This document shows, one piece after another, positions 1 to 11,409 of a stretch of 64,000 bases of DNA. Position numbers and translations under genes: made by a program. Under the pieces are notes generated by a model. That model saw nothing but the letters and a program-made list of their open reading frames with translations. It was not told the DNA's origin and did not search any database. Positions within the stretch are counted from its first letter, which is position 1. Every line of letters starts with the position of its first letter. The DNA comes from Zanthoxylum bungeanum (taxonomy: Eukaryota; Streptophyta; Magnoliopsida; Sapindales; Rutaceae), in NCBI GenBank assembly GCA_019454045.1, contig SKCR01006512.1, positions 62,001-126,000 on the forward strand, given 5' to 3'.

Positions 1-1333
1 CGCGCATGGGCTTAGTATGTTGGTCTAAATGTCCTCTCTTTGAGAGATCAAGAGCCCTCAAAAGGCCACCTTTACGGCAGTACTTCGCCGCGCCCATTTA
101 TCTTGCTGTTTATGTATTGCGTCCCATTTCATGCATCAGGTCTGTTCCCGTTCGAACGCGTTTACGAACGCAACTCGAACGCGCATGCATTTTTGCCTTG
201 TCATGCATCAGGTCTCACTTCCGTTCGAACGCGTTCACGAACGCCATACGAACGCGAGCATTCTGTTTCCTTTCCGTTCGAACGCGTTATCAAACGCCAT
301 ACGAACGCGAACCTTTTGTTTACCGTTCGAACGCGTTTACGAACGCTACACGAACGCACACACACCTTCTTAGTTTCATAATGTATCAGGTCTGGTTCCG
401 TTCGAACGTGTTCTCGGACGCTACACGAACGCGAACCTTCTGTTTACCGTTCGAACGCGTTTACGAACGCTACACGAACGCGAACACACTGAACTGAGTC
501 TGTCTTATCATATTCACGCATAATTGCCTCTTGGTTGATCGTTCTTGTGTTATATAGCCAACCGTATTATTTGTATTCCTGCATTTATCCATTCCATGTG
601 TTCTTGGGATTGTATTCAATCATGATTAGGCTGTTAGCATGTTATTTGGTTAATAGGTTCATGAGATAGTACTCAAGCATGTTTATTCCATTGGTTGCGT
701 CGTTTGCCTTGGTCTTGATTTAACGCATTACGATTCATATGCCTATGCCATGATGACTTTGGAGTATTATTTCTTGTGATATATCGGATGGAAACCCAGA
801 CATAAATTCCGTAGCCGATTCCGAATGGACGGTAATGCGGTCTGTACTTGGGATACAATCCACGTATCACTTGGAAGAGTGCTCACATGTATGCTTGTGT
901 GGATACTACGTATGCTTGTGTTTTCATGAATATGATATGCTGAATGAAGTTGTATGTTCATTGTTACTTTGAGGTATTTTGTTAGACATGTGTTATTAGA
1001 TATGAGATATATGCGAAATGTATGTATGAGTGTTATTTTGTACCAATGAATATAGAAGCATGATATTCTTAGAAATAAGTGTTACTTAAGCCTGATTAAA
1101 TTATTACATAAATCCTTTCATTACAAGTGACATAAGTAAGGGACCATTCCGAACCCAATGGTTTGAGGTCTTCCCTTGCGAGGGGTGAGTGCGGCCTTAA
1201 ATCTCATTTTCCCGGTTCACACCGGGTGGCGACTCCATCATTCTCCGGTTTAGTCCTCTGTTGGCTACTCCGTACTCCCAACTAGGCCGCGAGCCTAGGA
1301 ACAGCATGCGTCGCCCAGGTCCTGTTGTCCACA
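1..1333 (-). mobile_element. Partial long LTR (3.5-kb LTR family), 5' part of U3
   Basis: Reverse-complementary to the start of the 3518-bp solo LTR at 43226-46743, from the TGTGG terminus (here at 1333 reading leftwards) to the left edge of the window. It holds the same CGTTCGAACG repeat cluster and the same GC-rich terminal block (about 1140-1333). It abuts, with no spacer, a Tat-like integrase frame that stops before its GPY/F-type tail, so I read it as an insertion into that element and not as the element's own 3' LTR. The real LTR of that element at 17408-17979 is unrelated. The other end and its TSD lie outside the window. Confidence 0.75.
149..490. repeat. CGTTCGAACG-containing tandem repeat cluster
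   Basis: Six units of roughly 49 to 78 bp. Each starts with the 10-bp palindrome CGTTCGAACG (one unit reads CGTTCGAACGTG), followed by a GCGTTnACGAACGC-like block and an ACGAACGCG block. The cluster is unusually CpG-rich for this AT-rich DNA. Overlapping open frames here (Arg/Thr/Asn/Phe-rich) are by-products of the repeat and are not genes. Confidence 0.85.
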
Positions 1334-2425
1334 TTCGCCTTTTCTGAACGACTTAGCCATGACTTTCTGGTTATATTCCTTGGCTATTTTTCTCTTTTGT
1401 GCTTCCAATCGATTTATGACATCGCATTTAATGTCGTCCAATTCCAACAAATTCTGGATCATTGCTTCACTGTAGTCTTCCTTTGTTAATTCTTTTTGTA
1501 GCATCACCCTGGTGGACTCAATATTAATTTCAACTAGTAGTACAGCCTTTTGACCATATACTAATTGAAATGGCGTGACCGAGGTACTCGTTCGCGGTGA
1601 CGTTCTATAGGCCCATAGAGTCTGACTCAAACATTCATCTCATCGACTAGCATTGTCTGTTACCATTTTCTGAATCAACCATTTAAGGGTTTTGTTGGAC
1701 GATTATGCCTGACCGTTTGATTGAGGGTAATATGGGGTAGTGTTTACTAGCCGGATCCCATATTCGGCCAGGAAGCTTTTTACCATCTCGTCATTTAACG
1801 AAGTACCATGATCCACCATTATTGTTTGTGGTATACCGAATCGGTGAATGATGTGCTCTTTTATGAACTTGATGATCCGCTCTTGGGATATCTCCACCAC
1901 TGGAATTGCTTCCACCCATTTGGTAAAGAAATCTGTGGCAACGATAATGAAGGTGTGCCTCTTTCTTGATGTAGGATAGATTTTTCCTATCAAATCTATC
2001 GTCCATCCTATGAACGGCCATGGTTTAATGACATAGACCATTTCGGTTGCTGGTTCTCTCTGAATGGGTTCATGCTTCTAACAAGCGATGCATCCATTGG
2101 CATACGATATGCACGACTCTCCCATTTTCGGCCCATAATAGTCGCTCCGTATAATCAACCATCTCATCTTTATCCCGGCCTGGTGAGCCCCACAAACACA
2201 TTCGTGTATTTCGGCCATAATAATTTTGGATTCTGATGTCCCTACACATTTCAATAATAAACCATCTTGGCGTTTTTTATATAACACATCTCCTGATAAC
2301 ACGTAGTTCAAAGCTTTGAGTTTCAGCCTTCGATCTCTCCCATTTTCGGGCTGTCTCAGAAATTCTTTGATCTCTCTTCTCAAATCGTCCTCATCTTGGA
2401 CTTCGATGGTCGTGACATCCATCAC
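1334..2425 (-). pseudogene. Tat-like integrase (zinc-binding and catalytic core parts)
   Basis: Three open stretches in different frames form the integrase. 2425-2078 has the zinc-binding region (HECVCGAHQAG followed by a CISYANGCIAC block). 2041-1703 has the core (the start of the DLIGKIYPTS block, the HGTSLNDEMV region where a second catalytic Asp sits, and YPQSNGQA). 1630-1334 has the following WAYRTSPRTSTSVTPFQLVYG block. The frame ends at SFRKGE, where the C-terminal domain should begin, because the LTR at 1-1333 starts there. The gaps between the three stretches require frameshifts or stops. It is not functional. Confidence 0.8.
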
Positions 2426-2509
2426 CCTCTTTCATCTCATCAGGGCTGGCTTGACCTCTTCACTCCTATATACACCATCTACGCTTGTTTGTTTATATCC
2501 GGAGGCTGC

Positions 2510-2911
2510 TTAGGCCAAGTTATTGGCCACTTCATTCTTCGCCCTCAGAACGTGTTCTAACTCTGTATAGTCAAATTGATTTAGCAGCTCTTTGGCTACA
2601 TCTGATAGTTCCATGAATGATGGGCTTTGGCACTTAAAGGATCCCGTTACTTGTTGGATTACTAATTGTGAATCTCCTCTAATGGACACGTGCGTTACTC
2701 TCATATTGAGGAGCATTTCCAACCCAAATACCAAAGCCTTGTATTCGGCCTGGTTGTTGGTGTAATATTCGTCCAACCTGGCCATAAAACGGAATGTTTC
2801 TCCCAGTGGACTGACCAAGGCTATCCATATTCCTGCTCCATTCATCGTGCTAGATCCGTCGAAATACATCGTCCATGGTTTCAAACTGCATTCATCTAGT
2901 TCCATTGCCAT
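2510..2911 (-). pseudogene. Archaeal-type RNase H domain of the Tat-like element
   Basis: About 133 residues containing WTMYFDGSS, NNQAEYKALVFGLE, then RGDSQLVIQQVTG and VLRAKNEVANNLA. This pattern (D in YFDGS, E in NQAEY, D in GDSQLV) is the catalytic triad of the additional RNase H found in plant Tat elements. The domain is nearly intact, but it is flanked by stops that separate it from RT-RNase H and from integrase. Its position between those two blocks supports the Tat assignment. Confidence 0.8.
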
Positions 2912-2955
2912 TTCTCTAATGGTACTTAAACACGGGTGATCAGCTAAGAAATCTG

Positions 2956-3735
2956 CTAAGGCTTGATTCTTAACAGCCTTTTGAGGTTCGTGCCGAATAT
3001 CGAATTCCGATCATGATAACCAACTCTTTGATGCAAGATAGGACGAGAGAACATGTACTTTATTATATTAACTTTAGTGATCAAGTACACTGTATTTGGC
3101 CTTAGGTAGGCTCGTAATTTAGTACATGTAAAATATAAAGCCAAACATAATTTCTCCATTAGAGAATAATTACATTCATAATTCAACAATTGTCTACTGA
3201 TGTAATAAATGGCTCTTTCGACGTCCATGTCGTCGTCTTGCGCAATCATCCCAACTATGGATTGCTCATCGGTTGATATGTACAGCTTCATTGGCCATCC
3301 TGGCACAGGGGGTATCATCACTGGCGGCTGCGACAAATATTTCTCCTGGCTTTTGAAAGCCTTTTGATGTTCTTCGGTCCAGACGAATTCATCATTGTCC
3401 TTCAGCCTCAATAGAGACGAGAACACTTTAGTTTTTCATGCACAATTGAAGATAAACCGTCTTAAGAAATTGATTTGTCCTAAAAATATTTGTAACACTT
3501 TCTTATTTCGGGGTGGTTTGGCCTCAGTGATTGCCCAAGATTTATTAGAATCATTCTCAATCCCCCGTTGATGCACTAGAAAGCTCAGGAAGTTTCCTGC
3601 ACACACCCCAAAAGCACATTTGGCAGGGTTCAACTTCAATTTAAATTTTCTCATTCGCTCGAAAGCCATTGCTAAATGGCTGAAATGTTCGTCCATAGTC
3701 ACAGATTTAGCCACTATATCGTCTACATAGACCTC
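2956..3735 (-). pseudogene. Tat-like reverse transcriptase (3' part) and first RNase H
   Basis: Reading leftwards, a YVDD catalytic motif is encoded near 3733-3710, followed by FERMRKFKLKLNPAKCAFGV, the LVHQRGIE block and LGQINFLRRFI (3714-3436). A frame change then leads to the RNase H-like part (3426-2956) with FVWTEEHQKAF, KLYISTDEQS, YYISRQLLNYE and LCLALYFTCTKLRAY. The fingers and most of the palm upstream of YVDD are missing: the YVDD block joins directly to unrelated linker sequence near 3736. This is a deletion derivative and cannot make active RT. Confidence 0.78.
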
Positions 3736-3739
3736 TTAT

Positions 3740-5169
3740 CATGTCTTCTGTCTGGTGCACTAACAATTTATCCCTTAAGGCCGAAATCGCGGCCTGAGCT
3801 TCAGCCTCATTTTCTCGTTCCGTCACATAGGCCATTAGATTAGCCTTGGTAGCCGCGAGTGCGGCTTGTTCTTCACTCTGTTTGTCCTTCTTCATTTGAA
3901 CTGATGTGCTTCGACTCCCCAGAGACCATTGTGGTTGGCCTTGTTTGCACGAATAAATCATTTAGCAGACCTGCAGGGTATGGCTCGTCATTTTGAGCCA
4001 CAATGGCCGAATTTTCCCCTTCATTCAGAACTCTGGTCGGCCCGTAATTTCCTTCGTACATGAAGTACTCGGCCGAATTTGTCTCTGCAGTGAAAGGTTT
4101 GTTGTCGGCGTGTACAATTTCAACCTCGTCTCTATTGTTCCAGAAAACTAGGCATTGATGAAGAGATGAAGGAATGCATCGGCTACCATGTATCCAATCT
4201 CGTCCCAAAAGCATGTTATACGTGGATGGCCCGTTTATAATGAAGAACACCATTGTTTTCGTAGTACTCCCTACTTGTAAGTCTAGTGGGACGACCCCTT
4301 TGGCCGTTGTCGCCCCACCATTGAAACCTGTTAGCACCACTTCCGTAGGGATGAGGTTATCCTCTGACTTTGCTAAACGCCCTAACATCCTAACCGGTAT
4401 TGCATTGATGGCTGCTTCATTTTCAATCAATACTTTAGTGATGGGTATCTCATTGGCCTTTGCTTTCATATACAACGGCCGCAAATGCTTGGTCATCTGT
4501 GGTGGTGGCTTTGGGAATATCATCTTCCCTGATAGGCCTATTTGTTCACTCTCGTTGTTGGTCCGAGGTATTTCTCCTCCCGTGTCCCATCCAGAATGTG
4601 GTAACGTGACTGGTGTATTGTGAGAGACATTATTGACAGTCAATCTTCGCTTTTCTACCCTGGTAACGACCCGTTTTATTTTGGGCGTCCCATATAGGAC
4701 AAGGTATGAAGATCGTCCCAAGTCCTCTCCTAACATTCCGACTGCAGGGTTGCAGGCCTCATATAATTCTTTGAGAAGCCGATTCTGTGATATTCCCCTT
4801 CTTCGTGCTTCGGTTTCGGTTTCAATACCATCATAAACATCTGCGTTATTTCCAGACCCTCCACTGTTATCCCCATTGAATTTCTCAGACAACAAGTAAT
4901 GACACAACCGGTGGCATACTACCGAACTGAATGACGATATGGGGCTCTTCGTCGTATGTCTTGTCTCGATATCGTCTATCAAACTTGGTACGCTCCTCGC
5001 AGTTCATTGTCGTCCATCCTCGGTCTTCATTCTCTTTACTACTTACATATGGTTTCTTTCCTGGACGAGCATTATGGTCTGTGGTGACCTTCATTTCACC
5101 TTGTTGGCGCATCATACGACCATAATTTTGCTGGTGTCGCCTCAGTTGCGTCCTTGTCATTTCGTCCAC
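3740..5169 (-). pseudogene. Tat-like protease region and flanking linkers
   Basis: Linker sequence at 5169-4885 leads into an aspartic-protease-like region at 4982-3873. There I see LRPLYMKAKANEIPI, VLIENEAAINAIP, MLGRLAKSE, the LTGFNGGATTAKGVVPLDL block and YNMLLGRDWIH. In Tat proteases the first motif normally carries a catalytic Asp (D-x-G-S-type). Here it reads ENEA, so the catalytic residue looks lost. The end of the frame (QMKKDKQSEEQAALAATKAN) joins the RT deletion breakpoint. Confidence 0.65.
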
Positions 5170-5184
5170 GGGAGGGTAATTCCA

Positions 5185-6252
5185 TCATGGACGCTGTCCC
5201 GAATACGGCCTGCGGTACGAATGCCATACGTTGGGCCGATGAATCTTCGGCCTAAACGTCCTCACATTTTGGACGAAGTTCGAATTCTCGTCATAGAACC
5301 TTGGTGCGAAGGTCTGTGGCTGCCATGCTACTGGCTCTTTCTTTACAGGCATTTCGCAGGTATCTTCCAACTCTCTCATCCATTCTATATTGTTCTTGCA
5401 CCGCACACAAAGGTTTTGTTGATCCTTCCGTTCTTGGGGTGCTTTAATCATTTCCAGAGCGCTTGGACGATGACCATCATGTTCTTCATCTAAGACCAAC
5501 TTGAATTTTGGCAAATTCAATTTGGTAAGATCCGAGTTGATCATGTTTAATTCCACTGGCTTTGGAAACGGGTTGTCGTCCACTGCCATCTTTTTTTCGA
5601 ACGTTATTCGTCCAGATTCTATGGCATCCTGCAAAACATTCCGAAAAATAAGACAGTTATTAGTTGAATGGGCCCACGCATTATGCCACTTACAATATTT
5701 TTTACCACCGATTTGCTCGGCGCTTGGCAACGTGTGGCGATCGCTCAAACTAATCTGTTTGTCTTTATATAACTGATCGAATATGGCATCAAATTTTGTG
5801 ATATCAAAAAAGAAGTCTCTACTCTTTTTATCGTTCTTTTCTTTGGCTTGGGGTTCGGCCCACGCCTTACAAACGTACGGCTTTCCTTTAACCAATTCGG
5901 CCAAACACAAGTCGGCCGATTCGACGTCCATTTCGCCTACTTCATAATCGATGTTCCTGTAATACGTCCCTTTGCTAGAATTTTTCATTTGCTATTCCTC
6001 TCTTAGTAACCGTTCATAAAGCACCACACTAGTGGTGAGTTGGGGGAGGTCCCAAAATTCACGATCTTGAAATTTCTTTTTCAGATCGAAATTGAGACAG
6101 CTTTGGGCGATTCTCACAAATTCTTTTTCTGGCAAAGGCACGTAACATCGGCCTCGAGCCACTTTAAACCTTTGTAAGAATGTCTCGGCCCACTCTCAGG
6201 TTTACCAGATCGGCCAAGGCCACTTCAGATTCGGCCTTGTAGAACTGCGTAT
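5185..6252 (-). pseudogene. Tat-like Gag, C-terminal part
   Basis: The frame at 5988-5185 (about 267 residues) includes FDITKFDAIFDQLYKDKQI, then KKYCKWHNAWAHSTNNCLIFR, a Cys/His motif typical of Tat Gag, and the FRNVLQDAIESGRITFE block. Upstream, 6252-5990 continues Gag in other frames (FYKAESEVALADLVNL, then a RICENRPKLSQ-like stretch) with stops. The N-terminal part lies beyond the nested insertion at 16407-17363; removing 6253-16406 and one copy of CGTAT rejoins the two halves. Confidence 0.75.
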
Positions 6253-6539
6253 TGATGAGTGATAAATCTATCACTATTTCCCACTCATTTAACCTAATAT
6301 TTTGTATAGTTTCTTGAGTTTTATGAATATTTTGATGTGTTTTGTGTTATTTTGTAGATAAATAAAGTTTCAGGACATTCTGGAGGTGATTTGGGCCAAA
6401 ACAGTGAAAATTGGACGAAAAGGGCATTTTGGTAATTTCTCGCGTCGCGACGCCTAACATGCGCTGAAAAGTGCTAACGTGCGCCGGGTCCACAAATCAT
6501 AATCTGAGAAAAGTTTGACTTTGCTAACGTGCGCCGTGC

Positions 6540-6880
6540 CACGTGTCACCATCTCAGTCGATCTGCTAACATGCGTCGTGCCACGTGTCAGCATCCTACG
6601 GTGCCGACAGTCACCATCGCCATGTGTGCCACGTGTCACTCCACGTCATTGCCACGTCATCAGCCACATCACCAGGTTGACCGAGTCAACATGCCAGCTC
6701 ACCGCCATGTCATCATCAGCCAATCAGGAAGTGCCACGTGTCGCAATTATATGGTGCCGACAGTCCCTTTCCCACGTGTCGCCACGTCACCGCCATGTCA
6801 GCATCAATTATTGGCTATCTAATCCTTATCTGACATGTGGCGGATAAGAATCTAGCCGACCAATCAGAAGCCGCCACGTG
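6540..6880 (+). promoter_or_regulatory. Array of six G-boxes (CACGTG) in the LTR U3
   Basis: CACGTG occurs at 6540, 6582, 6630, 6735, 6773 and 6875, mostly within the longer word GCCACGTGTC, which also fits an ABA-response element. Several CCACGTCA-type ACGT motifs lie between them. All are 150 to 490 bp upstream of the TATA box at 7030. G-boxes bind plant bZIP and bHLH factors. That this LTR is ABA-, stress- or light-responsive is inference. Confidence 0.7.
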
Positions 6881-7029
6881 TCACAATAATTGAGTCCCAA
6901 CCACTCTGCCATGTGTCACCTTATCACCTTATCCAGAATCTGCAACCGACGAACCACAGCGTGCCACGTCGACATAACTGGCGTCGCGACGCGAGCTGGG
7001 CGTCGCGACGCGCGACCCCTATTGACCCC

Positions 7030-7039
7030 TATAAATAGA
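7030..7039 (+). promoter_or_regulatory. TATA box of the 5' LTR
   Basis: CTATAAATAG follows a short GC-rich palindromic stretch. It recurs at the same place in the 3' LTR (14998-15007) and in copy 2 (35013-35022, minus). Transcription would begin about 30 bp downstream. Confidence 0.75.
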
Positions 7040-8444
7040 GCGCAGAATTCCAGTTTCAGTTGTACCACCTCTCTCATCTCTTTTATGTAAAGAGGGAGTT
7101 TCTCTCTCTACTTTCTTTTAATTTTTAGTTTTTAGTTTTTAGTTTTGTAATTAATTTTAATTACGTTTTGTAATAATAGTAATTTACTTTTTTACTTTTT
7201 ACAGTTTTTACTATTTACCATGAGGAGGTAACTTCCCCAGCTAGAGTGAAAGGTAATTCTTTTACTATTGCTATTTAGATTAATCTCCCTTAAATATAAT
7301 ATATTCACTATTTAAAATATTGACTTAAAAAGGATACCGCCAGATTGGTCGGTTGGTAATTCATTTTAATCTGGTTTAAACCTGACTAATCAAGGATACC
7401 GCCAATTGGTCGGTTGGTAATTAAACTTTCTTACCGCCTATATGGCAGGTTCATGGACAAATCTTTTTACCGCCTTAATGGCTGGTTGGACTTAATTTGA
7501 CTTAATCATGATATCGCCTATATGGCTGGTTGGTAATGTTATCACAAGTTTATATATTATATTATGGGAGATATCTAAATTAGTAGTAGTAAAAGTAATT
7601 CTTTTTACCTTAGCATTTTATTTTATTGTAATTTACTTTTCAGTATTTACTTTACCGCATTTTTACTTTATGTCTTTTATTTTCAAGTTTTTACTAACCC
7701 TAGTTATGTGTTGTAACTAAATTAGTTATATGGGATTGTGATGACTTTTAATATCACCGGTTTATAAGGGGTTATTTTATAATTTGGGTAATTTAAAGGT
7801 TTACTTATTAAGTCTTAAGCTTAATGCTTCTTGTTGTCTGATCACCAATAAGATTGATGTGGTAAATCTAAAATGAACTAGACATAGGGATTTTAGGTTT
7901 CAACCTTAGACTTAATAGCCCACGATCTTCCTTGAGGATAGATAACCCTTTAATAGATTTCCTTACAGGATAGACATATACTTGTCGGGCGGGGGTAGCC
8001 ATAATTGGAACTTAAACTTAATGAATCCAGATAATTTGGTTAACATAGACATATGGTTCAATTGGGTTAAACTGGGTATTTACGTCTGACCATCGACAGA
8101 GGCTTTTGCATAATTTAGTGTTCCAGGTTAGTAAACTGATTTATTACACAAACATAAAATAATCACTTCATCTTTTAAATGATATTGGAAGAAATCACAA
8201 CCCTAGATAGTTTTTAATATTGAATTTTCTTAAATCTACTTTCGAATAATTTTATTTACTTGTTTTTAAATTTAGAATCGTCACCATTTCAAATCAATCA
8301 AACAACTCGTTAGATGTTAGTAATCATTTGACCTCATAAAATTAATAGTTTAGATATTAAGTCCTCGTGGGATTGATATTTTTATACTAATTGAACGATA
8401 CGTGCGCTTGCGTTATACGCGTGTGTAAGCACCGGTCAAGTTTT

Positions 8445-8462
8445 TGGCGCCGTTGCCGGGGA
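8445..8462 (+). other. Primer binding site, tRNA-Asp
   Basis: TGGCGCCGTTGCCGGGGA lies six bases (AGTTTT) after the LTR end. It matches the complement of the 3' end of plant tRNA-Asp(GUC) including CCA, as is usual for Athila elements. Confidence 0.85.
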
Positions 8463-8567
8463 CTTATTTATCTTTCACTATTAGTTGTGGGGTTAGATAC
8501 GTTACTTGTATCTAATTTCTTTTTACTTATTGTTTTTTTTCTTGTGTTTCAGGTTCTCAGAAACTAC

Positions 8568-11296
8568 ATGAGACGAACCAGAAGATTTGAACTTCGACCG
8601 CTTGACCTAGAAATTGAAAGAACCATCAGACAGTTGAGAAGGGAAATGCGAGAAGGCCAAGAAGCTTTAGTCAACATGGAACCTGAACCTTTGGAGGTTG
8701 CACCACCAATTCCCATTCGAGACAAAACCATTCCGGTGGTTGACAGACTTATTTCCTGTATTGTACTTCCTCCATTACCAGCCAATGCGTGTGACATCAA
8801 AACATGCATTCAGATGATTCAGCAGTCAGTTCAGTTCGGGGGGAATGCAACTGAATATCCTAATGCCCACATCAGTAACTTCCTGGAAGTTTGTGGCACT
8901 TTCAACTATAACAGAGCATCAGAAGAAGCAATAAGACTGCGAGTTTTTCCATATTCCTTGAAAGACATAGCTAAAGCTTGGCTACATTCACTACTAGCAG
9001 GTTCCATCACAACTTGGAACACTTTAGCCATCAAATTTCTTGCAAAGTACTTTCCACCAGCCAGAACCGGAAAGCTGAGGAATGATATCACATCCTTTGT
9101 ACAACAAGATTCAAAATCCCTCTGCGAAGCTTGGGAAAGGTATAAAGATTTGCTCCGGAAATGTCCTCACCATGAAATTCCAAAATGGCTTCAAGTCCAA
9201 ACATTCTATAATGGACTTTCTGGAATAATGAGAACCACAATCGATGCTGCTGCTGGAGGAGCTTTAATGGCAAAAGGAGAAGATCAAGCCTGGGACTTAA
9301 TTGAAGAAATGGCCAACAACAACTCCTTGTGGCCAACAAAAAGGAGCATGATTCAAAGAATTGCAGGAATTTATGAAAGTGGAGCCAATACAGCAGTCAA
9401 CGCCAAGCTAAATCAGATATGCAAATTCATGGAGACTTTTACCACTGGATCCACAAGTTCACCATATGGAGGAGCACCAGAGTCGAACCAACTTGAAGAG
9501 GCGGTGAATTATGTCAACAATTTCAACAGACAGGGGAACAATCCATATTCCAACACCTACAACCCAGTGTGGAGGAATCATCCCAATTTTTCATGGAGCA
9601 ACAATTCAGGCCAACAGCAGAACTATCCACCACCTGAATTCCAGCAACAGAACAAAAGCCAGGAGCAGGCAAATGAACCAGGAATAACAAAAGTGTTGAA
9701 CCACTTGAAAAAGATAGAAGCAAAACACGACTCTCAAGCAGCAAGATATGATACTATGTTTCAATCTCAAGCAACAAGATATGATGCCATGTTTCAATCC
9801 CCAAGCAGCATTAATTCAAAGTCAATCTGCTTCTATTAAAGCACTGGAGAATCAAATTAGACAACTGGCAAATGCTCAGAGTTACAGACCGTCAGGTATC
9901 CTTCCTAGCAATACAAAGCCAAATCCAAGAAACATGGGGAAGGAGCAATGTCATGCCATCATGTTAAAAAGCGGTACTGAAATCAACAAAGATGTTGGAG
10001 TCAAAACAGTTGCTGAGGAAGTTCCAAAAGAAACAAAGCAACAGATGGAGGAAAAAGAAGCAAAGGAAAAAAGAACAGATCATTCCACCTCCACATTTTC
10101 CTCAACATCCTCAGAAGAATAAATTGGACAAGCAGTTTTCTCGGTTCCTGGAAATCTTCAAAAAGCTGCATATCAACATTCCATTTGCAGAAGCATTGGA
10201 ACAAATGCCCAGCTATGCCAAATTCATGAAAGACATTCTTTCACGAAAGCGGAGATTGGGAGATTACGAGACAGTAGCATTATCAGAAGAATGCAGCGCT
10301 ATCATTCAGATGAAACTTCCCCCAAAGTTGAAAGATCCTGGCAGTTTCACTGTTCCTTGCACCATAGGAGAACATGACTTCGGTAAGGCTCTGTGTGATT
10401 TAGGTGCGAGTGTTAACTTGATGCCTTTTTCTATTTTCAGGAAATTACAGATTGGAGAAACAATGTCAACTTCAGTCTCACTATAACTTGCTGATAGAAC
10501 GCTCGTATTTCCAAGAGGCGTAGTTGAGGATGTGCTGGTCAAGGTTGACAAATTCATTTTCCCTGCAGATTTTATTGTCCTTGATATGGAGGAAGACGCA
10601 GACGTGCCAATCATCCTCGGGAGACCATTATTGGCTACAGGTCGAATCATTATTGATGTACAAAAAGGAGAATTAACCATGAGGGTACATGACCAAGAAG
10701 TAACATTCAATGTTTTCAAGGCCATGAATTTCCCAGATGATGAAAAGAAGGAGGAATGTTTCAAACTTGATGTGATACACAATACCATTCAGAACTCCAA
10801 TGCAATGCAAAGTTCTACTGACAAACTTAAAACATGTCAATTGCCTGTGGAGCCTAAAGATAAAGCGTCTTTTGTACTAAAGAAGCATATTCTTGCACTA
10901 CAAGCAACAGAAGAGAAAAAGTTCTACCAGCTCAATGAATTGGAGGAATTTCACATACAGCCTTTTGAGGATGCCAAATTGTACAAAGAAAATGGCAAGA
11001 AAAGACATGATGAGAAGTTAGTGCGCATACAACTGGAACCAGGGCAGAAGGTACTATTAAACAAATCAAGGGTGAAATTCTTCCCATGGAAGCCAAAATC
11101 ACGGTGGTCAGGTCCATTTGTGATCACCAAAGTTTTACCAGATAGAGCCGTTGAGTACATGATCCTGACGCTAACAAAACTTTCAAGGTTAAAAACAAGC
11201 GTGTCAAGCACTACTGGGGAGAATCATTTGAGCGACAAAAAGAAAGTGTTACACTTTCAGATCCAGCTTAACGTTCGAGAAGTCACGTCCAGCTGA
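8568..11296 (+). pseudogene. Athila-type Gag-protease with fused integrase C-terminal tail (copy 1, broken)
   Basis: Starts at the ATG of MRRTRRFELRPLD. The Gag core (about 8800-9350) has SVQFGGNATE, FLEVCGTFNYN, KAWLHSLLAGSITTW, KYFPPARTGKLRNDI and WLQVQTFYNGLSG, all characteristic of Athila Gag. The protease follows (about 10340-10720) with ALCDLGASVNLMPF and VPIILGRP. From about 10950 the frame resembles the integrase C-terminal domain (RWSGPFVITKVLP), with RT, RNase H and the integrase core missing. Breaks: frameshifts near 9800, 10080 and 11150 and a nonsense codon at 10484-10486 (Gln to stop by comparison with copy 2). Copy 2 keeps the whole frame open. Confidence 0.88.
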
Positions 11297-11409
11297 CGAC
11301 TCTAAACTTAGCGCTAGCAGGGAGGCAACCCATGCAATTTTTGTATATATTGTGATTTGGTGTGTTTTATTTTTGTGTGTTTAATTTTTGCAGGTTTAGT
11401 CATTTCAAG

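Larger units (their letters stand above)
6253..8438 (+). repeat. 5' LTR of Athila-LOG copy 1
   Basis: 2186 bp, TGATGAGTG at the start and CCGGTCA at the end. The U3 region has six G-boxes and three copies of the 12-bp palindrome GCGTCGCGACGC (6442, 6981, 7000). A TATA box is at 7030. Downstream there are five short imperfect repeats with TACCGCC and GGTTGG cores (about 7337-7545). It lacks a roughly 20-bp segment near 6453 that the 3' LTR has. Confidence 0.93.

Noticed and set aside
6..497. Three overlapping open frames in the first 500 bp
   Set aside because: They are open only because the CGTTCGAACG repeats contain no stops; composition is repeat-derived and there is no conserved domain.
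1..1333. 3' LTR of the Tat-like element
   Set aside because: It cuts integrase before its C-terminal domain, lacks a preceding polypurine tract, and is unrelated to the element's 5' LTR at 17408-17979.
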